A stretch of 42,613 nt of DNA, from contig NZ_JADPKA010000082.1 in the NCBI RefSeq assembly GCF_023073715.1, positions 1 through 42,613 on the forward strand, given 5' to 3'. Made by a program: the position numbers and the translations under genes. Origin of the DNA: Bradyrhizobium sp. 164. Its GTDB lineage: Bacteria; Pseudomonadota; Alphaproteobacteria; Rhizobiales; Xanthobacteraceae. The notes below the pieces were generated by a model that worked only from the letters and a program-made list of their open reading frames with translations, was not told the DNA's origin and searched no databases. This document shows, in pieces, positions 32,762 through 41,240 of the stretch (position 1 is its first letter; every line of letters starts with the position of its first letter).

Positions 32762-32835
32762 TGGAGCGGGCGAAGGGAATCGAACCCTCGTATGCAGCTT
32801 GGGAAGCTGCCGTTCTACCATTGAACTACGCCCGC
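32762..32835 (-). tRNA. tRNA-Gly (anticodon CCC)
   Basis: A complete cloverleaf on the minus strand: acceptor GCGGGCG/CGCCCGC, D-arm GTTC/GAAC, anticodon arm GCAGC-TTCCCAA-GCTGC with anticodon CCC, T-arm GAGGG/CCCTT with TTCGATT loop, discriminator T and encoded CCA (32762-32764). It decodes GGG. It separates core genes (right) from accessory DNA on its 3' side (left), as expected for an integration site. Confidence 0.95.
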
Positions 32836-33000
32836 GCACGCGTGCTTCGCGCACCCCCTGATTAGCCGAGACGGCGCCGCGAGCCAAGCGCTTTGGCGCA
32901 GGCAACCTGACGCTTCTTAACGGTTTGGCAAGATTCCAGGTGCGCCGGATTGTGGCGGTGTTATGATTTCGTGTCTGGGGAGACGTGCACTGAGTGGGGC

Positions 33001-33585
33001 GTGTGCATCGTGGGGCGTGGTTACGCGATCTTCGACACGGCCATAGGGCGCTGCGGCATCGTCTGGAGCAGCACCGGCGTGGTCGCGGTGCAATTGCCGG
33101 AGGCGCGGGAGATCGACACCCGCCGCCGGATTTTTGCGGTCCATCCCGAGGCGCGTGAGCAACGGCCGTCCAAAAACGCCGAGCTTGCAATCGAGGGCAT
33201 CGTGGGCCTGCTGCAGGGCAGCGACCCCGATTTTTCCGACGTCAGCCTGGACGCCGGCGGCGTGCCCGCCTTCAACCGGCGCGTCTACGAATACGCCTGC
33301 ACCATTCCGCGCGGGGACACGCGCACTTATCACGAGGTTGCGAAGGCGCTTGGCGCCTCCGGTGCCGCGCATTCGGTGGCGCAGGCGATCGCAAAAAATC
33401 CCTACATGCTGATCGTCCCCTGCCACCGGGTGCTGGAGGCCGGCAATTACACCGACCGACTCTCGCCCTACGCCGGCGTGATCTCCAAGCGACGGCTGCT
33501 GGCGCTCGAGGGCGCCCATCCCATCGCCAGCAAGACGCTGTTCGAGGTGCTGCTGCCGGTTGCCCCGCCACGCGCGCCTACCTAG
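33001..33585 (+). CDS. ogt: Methylated-DNA--protein-cysteine methyltransferase (Ogt-type)
   Basis: About 194 aa. The C-terminal DNA-binding/methyltransferase domain has the active-site motif LIVPCHRVL, whose Cys accepts the alkyl group from O6-alkylguanine, and the preceding ...IPRGDTRTYHEVAKALG wing and recognition region. The N-terminal part is the usual variable domain. The start at GTG 33001 is a choice; TTG 32950 is in the same frame and no site is clearly better. The AraC gene begins 9 bp after the stop, so the two are probably an operon. Confidence 0.88.
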   Translation: MCIVGRGYAIFDTAIGRCGIVWSSTGVVAVQLPEAREIDTRRRIFAVHPEAREQRPSKNAELAIEGIVGLLQGSDPDFSDVSLDAGGVPAFNRRVYEYACTIPRGDTRTYHEVAKALGASGAAHSVAQAIAKNPYMLIVPCHRVLEAGNYTDRLSPYAGVISKRRLLALEGAHPIASKTLFEVLLPVAPPRAPT

Positions 33586-33594
33586 ATAGGCGGC

Positions 33595-34434
33595 ATGGAA
33601 GCGACCACGCTGCTGACGACGCCATCGCTGACGGTCTCCGAATTTCGCTGCGATGCGGGACCGGAGGACACGCCATTTGCGGAATGCCGCACCGGCCATT
33701 CCATCGCCTACGTCCGCTCCGGCAGCTTCGGCTGCCATTGCCGCGCCGGCTTCTTCGAACTGGTGGCGGGCTCGATGCTGGTCGGCGCCCCCGGCGAGGA
33801 ATACACCTGCACGCATGAGCACGTGTGCGGCGACGTCTGCCTGTCCTTTTTCCTCAGTGAAGATCTGGTCGACGCGCTCGGGGGACGCCGCGAGGTCTGG
33901 CAGGTCGGCGCGACGTCGCCGCTGCCCGAACTGATGGTGCTGGGCGAGCTGGCCCAGACGGCGGCAGATGGCAACAGCGATCTCGGCCTCGACGAGGTTG
34001 GCCAAATCCTGGCCGGCCGCTTCATTGAGGTCGTCTCGGGCAAGGCGCGCAAGCCGGCGCGGCCCACTGCGCGCGACCGCCGCCGCGCGGTGGAAGCCGC
34101 GCTGTGGATCGACGACAATTCGCATGCCGAGCTCGACCTCGAGCAGGCAGCAAAGCAGGCCGGCCTCAGCCCGTTCCATTTCCTGCGGCTGTTCTCGGCC
34201 GTGCTCGGTGTCACCCCGCATCAATATCTGGTGCGCTCGCGCCTGCGACACGCCGCGCGGCTGCTCACCGAGGACGATACCGCGGTCACCGACATCGCCT
34301 ATGACGTCGGCTTTGGCGATCTCTCCAACTTCGTCCGCACCTTCCATCGCGCCGCGGGCGTCTCGCCGACCAAGTTCCGGCAGGCCTCGAAGGGACAGCG
34401 CAAGATTCTCGACGAAAGACTGGCTGTGAACTGA
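33595..34434 (+). CDS. AraC-family regulator with Cys-rich N-domain
   Basis: 279 aa. The C-terminal double helix-turn-helix (LEQAAKQAGLSPFHFLRLF ... TDIAYDVGFGDLSNFVRTFHRAAGVSPTKFR) is typical AraC/XylS. The N-terminal sensor-like domain contains seven cysteines in the first 82 residues (19, 31, 47, 49, 72, 78, 82), suggesting metal, redox or alkylation sensing. It is coupled to ogt, which recalls the Ada arrangement split over two genes. Control of ogt is an inference. Confidence 0.88.
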   Translation: MEATTLLTTPSLTVSEFRCDAGPEDTPFAECRTGHSIAYVRSGSFGCHCRAGFFELVAGSMLVGAPGEEYTCTHEHVCGDVCLSFFLSEDLVDALGGRREVWQVGATSPLPELMVLGELAQTAADGNSDLGLDEVGQILAGRFIEVVSGKARKPARPTARDRRRAVEAALWIDDNSHAELDLEQAAKQAGLSPFHFLRLFSAVLGVTPHQYLVRSRLRHAARLLTEDDTAVTDIAYDVGFGDLSNFVRTFHRAAGVSPTKFRQASKGQRKILDERLAVN

Positions 34435-34489
34435 TGGGGCTCAGCGCTAAGCCTTCCTTGACCAGACGCGGCGGAATAGATCGCCTCCC

Positions 34490-34813
34490 GTGCACCGCGA
34501 TAAAGTCCGACCGAAGCGTGCCGCGAGACGCAACGTGGAATGGATCCTGATCATCGGCATCGGCGCCTTCGCCTACTACCGCATGAGGCGTGCGCATGAG
34601 AAGGCGGACGAATATGCCGCAACCGGTATGGCGCGATCACCGCTGTACTGGTCAACCGCGGCGCTCACCATGACGTTGCTCGGCCTCTCCCTTTACATGG
34701 CTCATCTTGGGCACGAGGGGACGATTCCATGGGCCTATTGGTTGATCGTGGTTGTTCTGTTCATAATAATCCTGCTGCTGCGCCGCGCCTTGAAATGGCG
34801 CTACCCGATCTAG
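34490..34813 (+). CDS. Small two-span membrane protein
   Basis: 107 aa from a GTG. A weak first hydrophobic segment (WILIIGIGAFAYY) is followed by a basic loop and two clear spans (YWSTAALTMTLLGLSLYMAHL and AYWLIVVVLFIIILLL). It ends in a basic tail. No family was recognised. The start is uncertain for lack of a clear ribosome binding site. Confidence 0.5.
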   Translation: MHRDKVRPKRAARRNVEWILIIGIGAFAYYRMRRAHEKADEYAATGMARSPLYWSTAALTMTLLGLSLYMAHLGHEGTIPWAYWLIVVVLFIIILLLRRALKWRYPI

Positions 34814-34921
34814 CTAGCACGGGCGGAGAGCAAGATTCTCCAAGAGCAGCTTGCCCTCAACTGACTAGGTTCGTCTCCGGCGCGCGCCATCAAGCGGCGC
34901 GCTTCTGCAATGGAGACGATC

Positions 34922-35281
34922 ATGTACGACCACATCGGATTGCGCGTTGCCGACCTCGATGCCGCCACGCGCTTCTACACAGCAGTGCTGGCGCCGCTCG
35001 GCTATGTCCTGTGCTCGAGCGGCGACGGCTATGCCGGCTTCGGGCCGACGGGCGAGCCGGCGCTGTGGCTGCACCTCAACAAGGGACGCAGGGCCGACGG
35101 CGCGCATATCGCGTTTCGCGCCAAGGGTCACGACGCGGTCAAGGCGTTCCACAGCGAAGGCCTGAAGAACGGCGGTCGCGACAATGGCGGCGCCGGGCCG
35201 CGCAAGGATTACAGCCCGACCTATTATGCGGCGTTTTTGATCGACCCTGATGGCAACAATGTCGAGGCGGTTTGTGCGTGA
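34922..35281 (+). CDS. VOC-family (glyoxalase-like) protein
   Basis: 119 aa, one glyoxalase/bleomycin-resistance fold: MYDHIGLRVADLDAATRFYTAVL at the start, a central beta section and an IDPDGNNVEAVC end with the conserved metal-ligand Glu. GGAG stands seven bases before the ATG at 34922. Substrate is unknown. Confidence 0.85.
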   Translation: MYDHIGLRVADLDAATRFYTAVLAPLGYVLCSSGDGYAGFGPTGEPALWLHLNKGRRADGAHIAFRAKGHDAVKAFHSEGLKNGGRDNGGAGPRKDYSPTYYAAFLIDPDGNNVEAVCA

Positions 35282-35443
35282 GCGTGCTCGCGCCTCGCTA
35301 CAAGCCGTCATGCCCCGGCTTGCCGCCTTCGCTAAAGCTTCGGCGGCCGAGCACCCTTGAGGCCCCGGCGTAGCCTTGGCGAAGCCGGGACCGGGCATCC
35401 CGTACGCCGCGGCTTCTCGATCCTATCACGTCGATCTCTGGAA

Positions 35444-35476
35444 TACTGGTTCGCCCGATCAAGTCGGGCGATGACA
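35444..35476. repeat. Palindromic repeat, copy 1
   Basis: A 33-bp unit around CGCCCGA-5-TCGGGCG (35452-35470). An inverted copy identical at 32 of 33 positions is at 39745-39777. Both lie in intergenic DNA next to further GC-rich dyads, like REP elements of Bradyrhizobium. Confidence 0.7.
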
Positions 35477-35525
35477 CCTGAGATGACGGCCCTATCGCCC
35501 GCCTCTCCACATTATAGGAATCCCC

Positions 35526-35927
35526 ATGGCCTCCATCCACAATGACATTCCCCTTCCCGCCTCCGCGCGCGACGTCTGGGACGCGGTGCGCGACTTCGGC
35601 GCGCTGCATCAGCGGCTGGTGCCGGGCTTCGTCACCGCCTGCAACCTCGACGGCGATGCGCGCATCGTCACCTTTGCCAACGGTTCGGTGGCACGCGAGG
35701 TGCTGGTCGATTGCGACGACGCGCGACGACGGCTGGTCTATGCGATCAACAACGAGCGGCTGAAGCACTACAGCGCCTGCGTGCAGGTGATCGCCGAGGA
35801 CGAGACGCGGTGCCGCCTGGTCTGGACCATCGACATGTTGCCGAACGAGCTTGCATCCTATGTTCAGGGACAGACCAGCGAAGCCGTGATCGCGTTGCAC
35901 AGGGCTTTTCCGCCCGCCGCGGCGTGA
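35526..35927 (+). CDS. SRPBCC-family (START-like) protein
   Basis: 133 aa. MASIHNDIPLPASARDVWDAVRDFGALHQRLVPGF is the usual start of bacterial SRPBCC/polyketide-cyclase-like proteins, followed by strand-rich sequence and a C-terminal helix. It probably binds a hydrophobic ligand. It stands alone after the palindromic repeat. Confidence 0.85.
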   Translation: MASIHNDIPLPASARDVWDAVRDFGALHQRLVPGFVTACNLDGDARIVTFANGSVAREVLVDCDDARRRLVYAINNERLKHYSACVQVIAEDETRCRLVWTIDMLPNELASYVQGQTSEAVIALHRAFPPAAA

Positions 35928-36026
35928 CCTTTCTCACAGCGATCCGCCCTCGCCAGCCGTAACCATGCGACGTGCGTCCGGTTGGCTCCGCTTTCCCGGC
36001 GGAGCCACGCACGCGAGGAGCATGCC

Positions 36027-36515
36027 ATGAGAGGTGCGGACAAGGTGATCTGCCAGGCGGCCGCCGTGCTGCTATTGTTTTCCGTCGCGAGCACGCCGGC
36101 GAAGGCGCAGCTTGCGGGTTTTGGTGGTGGTGCCGATGGCGAGGACATGATGGCCCAGATGGCGCCAATGCTGGAGATGATGAAGGCGAAGATGGGCAAG
36201 CGCCGCTTCGCCATGCTGATGCAGACCATGGGCCCGATGATGAGTCGCATGATGGAGAACGGCGGCGGGCTCGGCGGCATGATGGGCGGCGGCCTGTCCG
36301 GCGGCAATCTCGGCGGCGGCTTCGGTGCGCCGAACTACGGCGGCTACACGCCGATGAGCGGCGGCTATATGCCGGCCGGGCTCGGCGGCATGGGCGGCCG
36401 CGACGTCATGGGCATGCTCGGCGGCGCCGGAGGCGGAGACATGATGGCGATGATCCCGCAATTGATGCGGCTCGCCAATGCCGGCGGCGGCCATCGCCGC
36501 CACAGGCATCGCTAG
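36027..36515 (+). CDS. Secreted Gly/Met-rich protein
   Basis: 162 aa. The N-terminus is a signal peptide (AAAVLLLFSVASTPAKAQ, cleavage after AKA). The mature protein is low-complexity: a Met-rich helix (DMMAQMAPMLEMMKAKMGKRRFAMLMQTMG) followed by Gly-Met repeats and a His/Arg tail (GGHRRHRHR). Met and His clusters could bind copper; this is inference. GAGGAG precedes the ATG. Its end overlaps the MATE gene end by 4 bp (convergent). Confidence 0.75.
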   Translation: MRGADKVICQAAAVLLLFSVASTPAKAQLAGFGGGADGEDMMAQMAPMLEMMKAKMGKRRFAMLMQTMGPMMSRMMENGGGLGGMMGGGLSGGNLGGGFGAPNYGGYTPMSGGYMPAGLGGMGGRDVMGMLGGAGGGDMMAMIPQLMRLANAGGGHRRHRHR

Positions 36516-37957
36516 TCGGCAGCAGCTGACAGAGCTGGCCTGATCGCAGGTTTCATCTTGCGCGGTCCCCAGCGGGTCAGCACCACGCTGGAGCACGACA
36601 GCAGGCCGAGCACGACCATCGAGCTTGCGGCGAGCCAGAAGAAGCTCTGCGCTGTAGCGCCGTGGGCCGACAGCCACCAGCCACAAGCGGCGATGTAGAT
36701 CAATCGCGCGGTCTGCGCCAGCACCGGCCCGATCACCTTGGCGGCGCCCTGCGAGGAGAAATACATCGTCGTTGCAAGGCCGAAGAAGGCGTAGAACGGT
36801 CCGACCGTCGAGAGATATTGATGGCTCGCCGCGCGCACGGCCACGCTGTCGGTGAAGATGTTGACCCAGAGATCGGGGAAGATCGCAACGAGGCATGCCG
36901 GCGCGCCGACCGCCACGAAGGCCGCAGCACTGGCGATCCAGGCGATGCGCCGGGCGCGCGCGATGCGGCCCGCCCCGATCGCCATCCCGACCATCGGCAC
37001 ACAGGCGATGCCGAACGAGAATGCGATCGAGGTCAGCAGGAATTCCAGCCGCGCGCCGATACCGTAGCCGGCGAGAATCGCGGTGCCGAACTGCGCCAGT
37101 ATGTGAGTGAAGATCGAGATCGTCAGCACCGATTGCAGCGGCGAGAAGCAGGCGATGGCGCCGACCTTCAGGATGTCGAAAAACATCGCCCATTGGATGC
37201 GCAGGCCGCGCAGCTTCAGGACGATTCGGGCGCGGCCGGAGAACAGATACCAGCCCATCGCGCCGATGTTCATGCAATAGGCGATCAGCGCGCCGGCCGC
37301 GACGCCGCGCATGCCGAGCTGCGGCACCGGCCCGAGCCCAAGGCCCAGCGTGCCCCCCAGCACGATCTGCCAGACCGCCGAGTTGAGGATCAACAGCGAC
37401 GGCAGCTTCATGTTGCCGGTACCGCGCAGGACGCCCGCCAGGGTGTTGAGCAGCCAGGGCAGCACCGCGCCGCCGAAAAACACCTGCGTGTAGGCGATGG
37501 CGTGGGTCAGCACATTGCCGCGGCCGCCGAGCAATTCCAGCAGGCGCGGCCCGAAGATCAGCATTCCCAGCATGAAGACGAGACCGAAGCTGATGCCGAT
37601 CAGAATCGCGTGCACGGCGAGCGTTCCGGCGCGCTCGCGATCCCCGGCGCCGAGCGCACGCGCGATGGCGGAGGCCACCGCGCCGCCCATGGCGCCGCCC
37701 GACATCGTCATGGTCAGAATCACGGTCGGAAACACCAGCGCCATCGCGGCCAGCGCCTCGACGCCGAGCCGGCCGACATAGGAGGTCTCGGCGATCACCA
37801 CGCACATGCCGGCCGACAACCCGATCACGTTCGGCCAAGCGAGCCCAAGCAGCGTGCGCAGGATCGGACCGTCGGTCAGCGCGCTCCTGACCGGCCGCGG
37901 AGGCGGCGGCAGCGGGCGCTCCTGTTCATCGACCGGGATTTCGGCGATGTCGGACAT
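36512..37957 (-). CDS. MATE-family multidrug efflux transporter
   Basis: 481 aa with about twelve membrane segments, starting after a charged proline-rich N-terminus (MSDIAEIPVDEQERPLPPPPRP). AWPNVIGLSAGMCVVIAETSYVGRLGVEALAAMALVFP is typical of the first MATE helices. It exports cationic drugs or metabolites using an ion gradient. The start at 37957 has GGGAG upstream. It is convergent with the Gly/Met-rich gene. Confidence 0.88.
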   Translation of the reverse strand: MSDIAEIPVDEQERPLPPPPRPVRSALTDGPILRTLLGLAWPNVIGLSAGMCVVIAETSYVGRLGVEALAAMALVFPTVILTMTMSGGAMGGAVASAIARALGAGDRERAGTLAVHAILIGISFGLVFMLGMLIFGPRLLELLGGRGNVLTHAIAYTQVFFGGAVLPWLLNTLAGVLRGTGNMKLPSLLILNSAVWQIVLGGTLGLGLGPVPQLGMRGVAAGALIAYCMNIGAMGWYLFSGRARIVLKLRGLRIQWAMFFDILKVGAIACFSPLQSVLTISIFTHILAQFGTAILAGYGIGARLEFLLTSIAFSFGIACVPMVGMAIGAGRIARARRIAWIASAAAFVAVGAPACLVAIFPDLWVNIFTDSVAVRAASHQYLSTVGPFYAFFGLATTMYFSSQGAAKVIGPVLAQTARLIYIAACGWWLSAHGATAQSFFWLAASSMVVLGLLSCSSVVLTRWGPRKMKPAIRPALSAAAD

Positions 37958-38119
37958 GTCTTCTCCCGGACACGAGCGCCATTTGCGGCGCGGCAATAAA
38001 CAGGTGTGCCAATCAATCTATTCGCGCGCAGGGCGCGGCAGGGCTTGTTAGCATGGCGGGCGCCGATTCCTCCTGCGTCAGGTGCAGGCGTGCCCTGCGG
38101 CGGCGGCTTGTCACCGTCG

Positions 38120-39172
38120 CTATTCAATCGTCCAGACCAGCGGCGGGCGGCCGCCCTTCGCGGTGTGCATGCGCACGCCTATGTTTCTTCCGCATCCTGC
38201 AGCGAGGCCTTCGAACAATCCTTCCAGCACCTTGGCGCAGGTTTGGTGATAGTCGGCGACATCGTCCATCAGCCTCCAGCTCTGCTGATGGATTGCAAAG
38301 GCGCCTTCGGATTGCGAGGTCTCGGCCGCATCGTCCTGCGCGGCAAACAGCGCGCTCAGGAACGATGCGAATTCGCCCGCACCGCCGCGGCTCATCGCCA
38401 ACGCCGCCGCGACCTCGTCGAAATATTGCATGCCGATCAGCTTGCCGGTGAGATGCAGGAGATAGCCGGCGTCCTCGGGGCCGAACAGCTGCACCATCAC
38501 GGGCGCGGCGGTGCGGACATATTCCATTGCGTAGTTGCGATAGGCTTTTTCGAGCCGCGGTTTCGGCCAGCTCGCCACCGGCAAAGCCGGCGCGGTCTTC
38601 GCATCGAACGTAGGGGCCTCCAGATGCCGCGCGAACACCAGGCGCTGGTCAAGATCGAGCGGATGATCGTATTGATGATAATAGCCTTCGAGCCCATCCT
38701 GGCCGTCGACGCTCTGCTTGGTGCAGACGAAGCCGAGGCGGAGATCGCCGAGGGCTACGCCGTTGTTGGCGTGCCAGCCACGCAGCATCGCGCAGCTGAC
38801 TTCGCCCGGCACGCCGCAGATCGCGGTGCCCTTCCAGATCCAACGCGGCGGCGGATAGCGGATCCAGGCCTTGGTGTCGCTCTCATACATGTATTCGACA
38901 TGCACGCCGCCGATCCAGTTCGAGAGATAGTGATATTGCGCGGCAGCCACCGCCGGCGGCAGATGACGGAGGCCGAGCTTTTCCAGCCCCGGCAGGAAGC
39001 GCTCCTGCTGCTGGCGGCGGAACACGCGGAAGACAAATTCAGCGGCATCCGCCGTGCCGCGCCGCGTGACCACGGTGAGGATCAGGCCGGTGAAGTAGGC
39101 GTGATAGAGATCGGCGACCGCGCGCCAGCGTTTCCGTTGGGCTTGCTGCGCTGTGTCTGATGCGGCGGTCAT
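38120..39172 (-). CDS. Conserved hypothetical protein (possible amidohydrolase-like)
   Basis: 350 aa soluble protein. The centre (EVSCAMLRGWHANNGVALGDLRLGFVCTKQSVDGQDGLEGYY) contains a block I associate with L-2-amino-thiazoline-4-carboxylic acid hydrolase-like proteins; that association is weak. Trp/Tyr-rich segments elsewhere. Isolated between the MATE and PAS genes. Confidence 0.6.
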   Translation of the reverse strand: MTAASDTAQQAQRKRWRAVADLYHAYFTGLILTVVTRRGTADAAEFVFRVFRRQQQERFLPGLEKLGLRHLPPAVAAAQYHYLSNWIGGVHVEYMYESDTKAWIRYPPPRWIWKGTAICGVPGEVSCAMLRGWHANNGVALGDLRLGFVCTKQSVDGQDGLEGYYHQYDHPLDLDQRLVFARHLEAPTFDAKTAPALPVASWPKPRLEKAYRNYAMEYVRTAAPVMVQLFGPEDAGYLLHLTGKLIGMQYFDEVAAALAMSRGGAGEFASFLSALFAAQDDAAETSQSEGAFAIHQQSWRLMDDVADYHQTCAKVLEGLFEGLAAGCGRNIGVRMHTAKGGRPPLVWTIE

Positions 39173-39276
39173 GTTCGCTCCCGATCGTTGTTTTGATCGA
39201 ATGTGTCACTGCACCCGGTGACAGGCAACATGGCACGCATGCAGACCGCCCTGCACGACGGCCCGTCAATTCCGCA

Positions 39277-39690
39277 TCACGAATTTTGCGCAGCCTTGGC
39301 CGCGCGTTCGCGCTCGATGCGCTCCGTCACGTCGCGCGCCATCGCGACCGATCCGAGCACGGCTCCGCCGGCATCCCGTACCAGCGCGAAGGTCATCTCA
39401 ATGTAGAGCTTGCGCCCGCTCTTGTGCAGCGCGCGTGTCAGCGTCGGCTTGCCCGCGAGCTTCATCGTGCCGCTGGCCAGCGCAGCCTCGAAGCCTTTCC
39501 AGTGCGCGGCGCGCAGATGCTCGGGAATGATCAGATCGAGGTTCTGGCCGAGCGCCTCCCCGGCGGAGAAACCGAACAAGGCGGCCGATGCCCGATTCCA
39601 GCGCATGATCGTGCCGGAGCGATCCGAATAGATCAGCGCGTCCGCGACGTCGTCGATGATTCTCGCGTCGAGTTGGGATGGATTGGTCAT
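39277..39690 (-). CDS. PAS-domain protein
   Basis: 137 aa single PAS/PAC unit: DDVADALIYSDRSGTIMRWNRASAALFGFSAGEALGQNLDLIIPEHLR, then an RDVTERIERERAA end. It has no output domain, so it may sense a ligand or redox state for a partner. The start at 39690 has GAGGTGG upstream. Confidence 0.85.
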   Translation of the reverse strand: MTNPSQLDARIIDDVADALIYSDRSGTIMRWNRASAALFGFSAGEALGQNLDLIIPEHLRAAHWKGFEAALASGTMKLAGKPTLTRALHKSGRKLYIEMTFALVRDAGGAVLGSVAMARDVTERIERERAAKAAQNS

Positions 39691-39744
39691 GACACCACCT
39701 CGCATGTAGCCCGGACTTCGGCTCGCATCCTGACACATACTCGG

Positions 39745-39777
39745 TGTCATCGCCCGACTTGATCGGGCGATCCAGTA
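39745..39777. repeat. Palindromic repeat, copy 2 (inverted)
   Basis: Reverse-complement copy of 35444-35476 around CGCCCGA-5-TCGGGCG. A further CCAGTACTC/GAGTACTGG dyad follows to 39828, so this is a compound repeat. Confidence 0.7.
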
Positions 39778-39870
39778 CTCCGCTGCGGAAGTTTCTTGCA
39801 ACGAACTATCGCCGCAGAGTACTGGATGCCCCGGCCAAGCCGGGCATGACAGCGGAGCGTGGGGCTAGCG

Positions 39871-41007
39871 CTAGACCCGGAAATGCTTGCTCAGCTTCAG
39901 CCCCTGCGCCTGGTAGTTCGAGCCGATGCGCTGGCCGTACATCGCATCGGGACGCGCCAGCATCTTCTCGTAGACGAGGCGGCCGACGATCTGGCCATGC
40001 TCGAGGATGAAGGGCACCTCGCGCGAGCGCACCTCCAGCACGGCGCGCGCGCCTTGCCCGCCGGCACCGGCATAGCCGAAGCCGGGATCGAAGAAACCGG
40101 CATAATGCACGCGGAATTCGCCGACCAAGGGATCGAACGGCACCATCTCCGCGGCGTAATCGGGCGGGACCTGCACGGCCTCTTTCGAGGCCAGGATGTA
40201 GAACTCGCCGGGATCGAGGATCAGGCTGCCGTCGGGACGGGCCGACATCGGCTCCCAAAAATCTTCCACCGCATAGCCGGAGCGGCGGTCGACGTCGACG
40301 ACGCCGGTGTGGCGCTTGGCGCGGTAACCGACGAAGCCGTTGGCCTTCTCGCCGGAGAGGTCAACCGAGACAGCGACGCCGCCGGACAGATCGGCATCGT
40401 CGATGTCGACGAGGCGCTCGGTCGCATGCAAGCCATCGAGCTCGTCGGCATTGAGGATGGCGTCACCGGTGCGGAAGCGTACCTGGGACAGGCGCGAGCC
40501 CTCGCGCACCAGCACCGGAAACGTCTTCGGGCTGATCTCGGCATAGAGCGGGCCGTGATAACCGGCGCCGATCATGTCGAAGCGGCGGGTCCCGTCGGCG
40601 ATCACGCGGGTGAAGACGTCGAGCCGGCCGGTCGAGCTCTTGGGATTCGCGGCCGCGACGATCTCCGGCGGCAGCGCGAGGCTCTCCAGCAGCGGCACGA
40701 TGTAGACGCAGTTGGTCTCGAGCACCGCGCCGTCGGCAAGGCTGAACTCGTGCAGCTTCAATTCGTCGATGCGCTCGGCGACGGTGGCGCCGGGACCGGG
40801 CAGGAAGCTGGCGCGGACGCGATAGGCGATGTCGCCGAGGCGCAGATCGAGGCTCGCCGGCTGGATCTGGCTTTCGACGAAGTCGTAGGCGGGCAGGATC
40901 AGCCCCGCCTCTGCCATCGCCGCAATCATGCGGTCAGGCAGGATACCATTGGCGTCGGCAGCGACCGTGAACGTCAACCGGGGGTCCTCAGCAAGGGGCA
41001 AACGCAT
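39871..41007 (-). CDS. dcd: 2'-deoxycytidine 5'-triphosphate deaminase
   Basis: 378 aa, about twice the length of the E. coli-type enzyme, as is usual for the alphaproteobacterial form with tandem dUTPase-like folds. It converts dCTP to dUTP for thymidylate synthesis. Typical blocks: SQIQPASLDLRLGDIAYRVRASFLPG near the N-terminus, NPKSSTGRLDVFTRVI in the middle and DPGFGYAG later. It is divergent from metZ, whose leader is close to its start. Confidence 0.9.
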   Translation of the reverse strand: MRLPLAEDPRLTFTVAADANGILPDRMIAAMAEAGLILPAYDFVESQIQPASLDLRLGDIAYRVRASFLPGPGATVAERIDELKLHEFSLADGAVLETNCVYIVPLLESLALPPEIVAAANPKSSTGRLDVFTRVIADGTRRFDMIGAGYHGPLYAEISPKTFPVLVREGSRLSQVRFRTGDAILNADELDGLHATERLVDIDDADLSGGVAVSVDLSGEKANGFVGYRAKRHTGVVDVDRRSGYAVEDFWEPMSARPDGSLILDPGEFYILASKEAVQVPPDYAAEMVPFDPLVGEFRVHYAGFFDPGFGYAGAGGQGARAVLEVRSREVPFILEHGQIVGRLVYEKMLARPDAMYGQRIGSNYQAQGLKLSKHFRV

Positions 41008-41055
41008 CCCGAGATACGGGAAATACTAGCCTTTTACGGCTATCCGATGGACGCC

Positions 41056-41084
41056 TTGACGGAAAGGGCATTGCGGAATATGAG
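41056..41084 (+). promoter_or_regulatory. Candidate promoter for metZ
   Basis: TTGACG and TATGAG with a 17-bp spacer. Transcription would start just before the riboswitch at about 41091. Confidence 0.5.
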
Positions 41085-41096
41085 CATCACTTATCC

Positions 41097-41157
41097 CGTG
41101 GTGATTTGAGCCGGCCGGCTTGCAGCCACGTTAAATAAGTCGCTAAACAGGCCGGGG
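41097..41157 (+). promoter_or_regulatory. SAM-II riboswitch
   Basis: P1 is CGTGG (41097-41101) with CCACG (41126-41130). The loop has GTGATTTGAG and the pseudoknot strand CCGGCC (41111-41116), which pairs with GGCCGG (41150-41155) after the ACGTTAAATAAGTCGCTAAA linker. This is the H-type pseudoknot of SAM-II, which binds S-adenosylmethionine and represses methionine genes. Confidence 0.9.
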
Positions 41158-41169
41158 ACCTCTGTGATC

Positions 41170-41202
41170 CCGGCCCATGGAGATATCCAGGCCGGTTTTT
41201 TT
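41170..41202 (+). terminator. SAM-controlled intrinsic terminator
   Basis: CCGGCC (41170-41175) pairs with GGCCGG (41190-41195), with an inner TGGA/TCCA stem, followed by seven T. The same CCGGCC can instead pair with GGCCGG at 41150-41155. Binding of SAM would occupy that strand in the pseudoknot and leave the terminator free to form. Confidence 0.8.
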
Positions 41203-41240
41203 GTGACCATTTTTGCTCGAATGGTCATGTCGGAGGTCCT

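Noticed and set aside
32627..32824. Open frame reading through the tRNA ending GRRESNPRMQLGKLPFYH
   Set aside because: It is an artefact of translating the antisense of tRNA-Gly; the coding signal is absent elsewhere in the frame.
36072..37838. Long minus-strand frame of 588 codons
   Set aside because: Shadow of the MATE gene in another frame; composition is Arg/Ala/Gly-rich with no family features.
39859..41109. Long plus-strand frame of 416 codons
   Set aside because: Antisense shadow of dcd.
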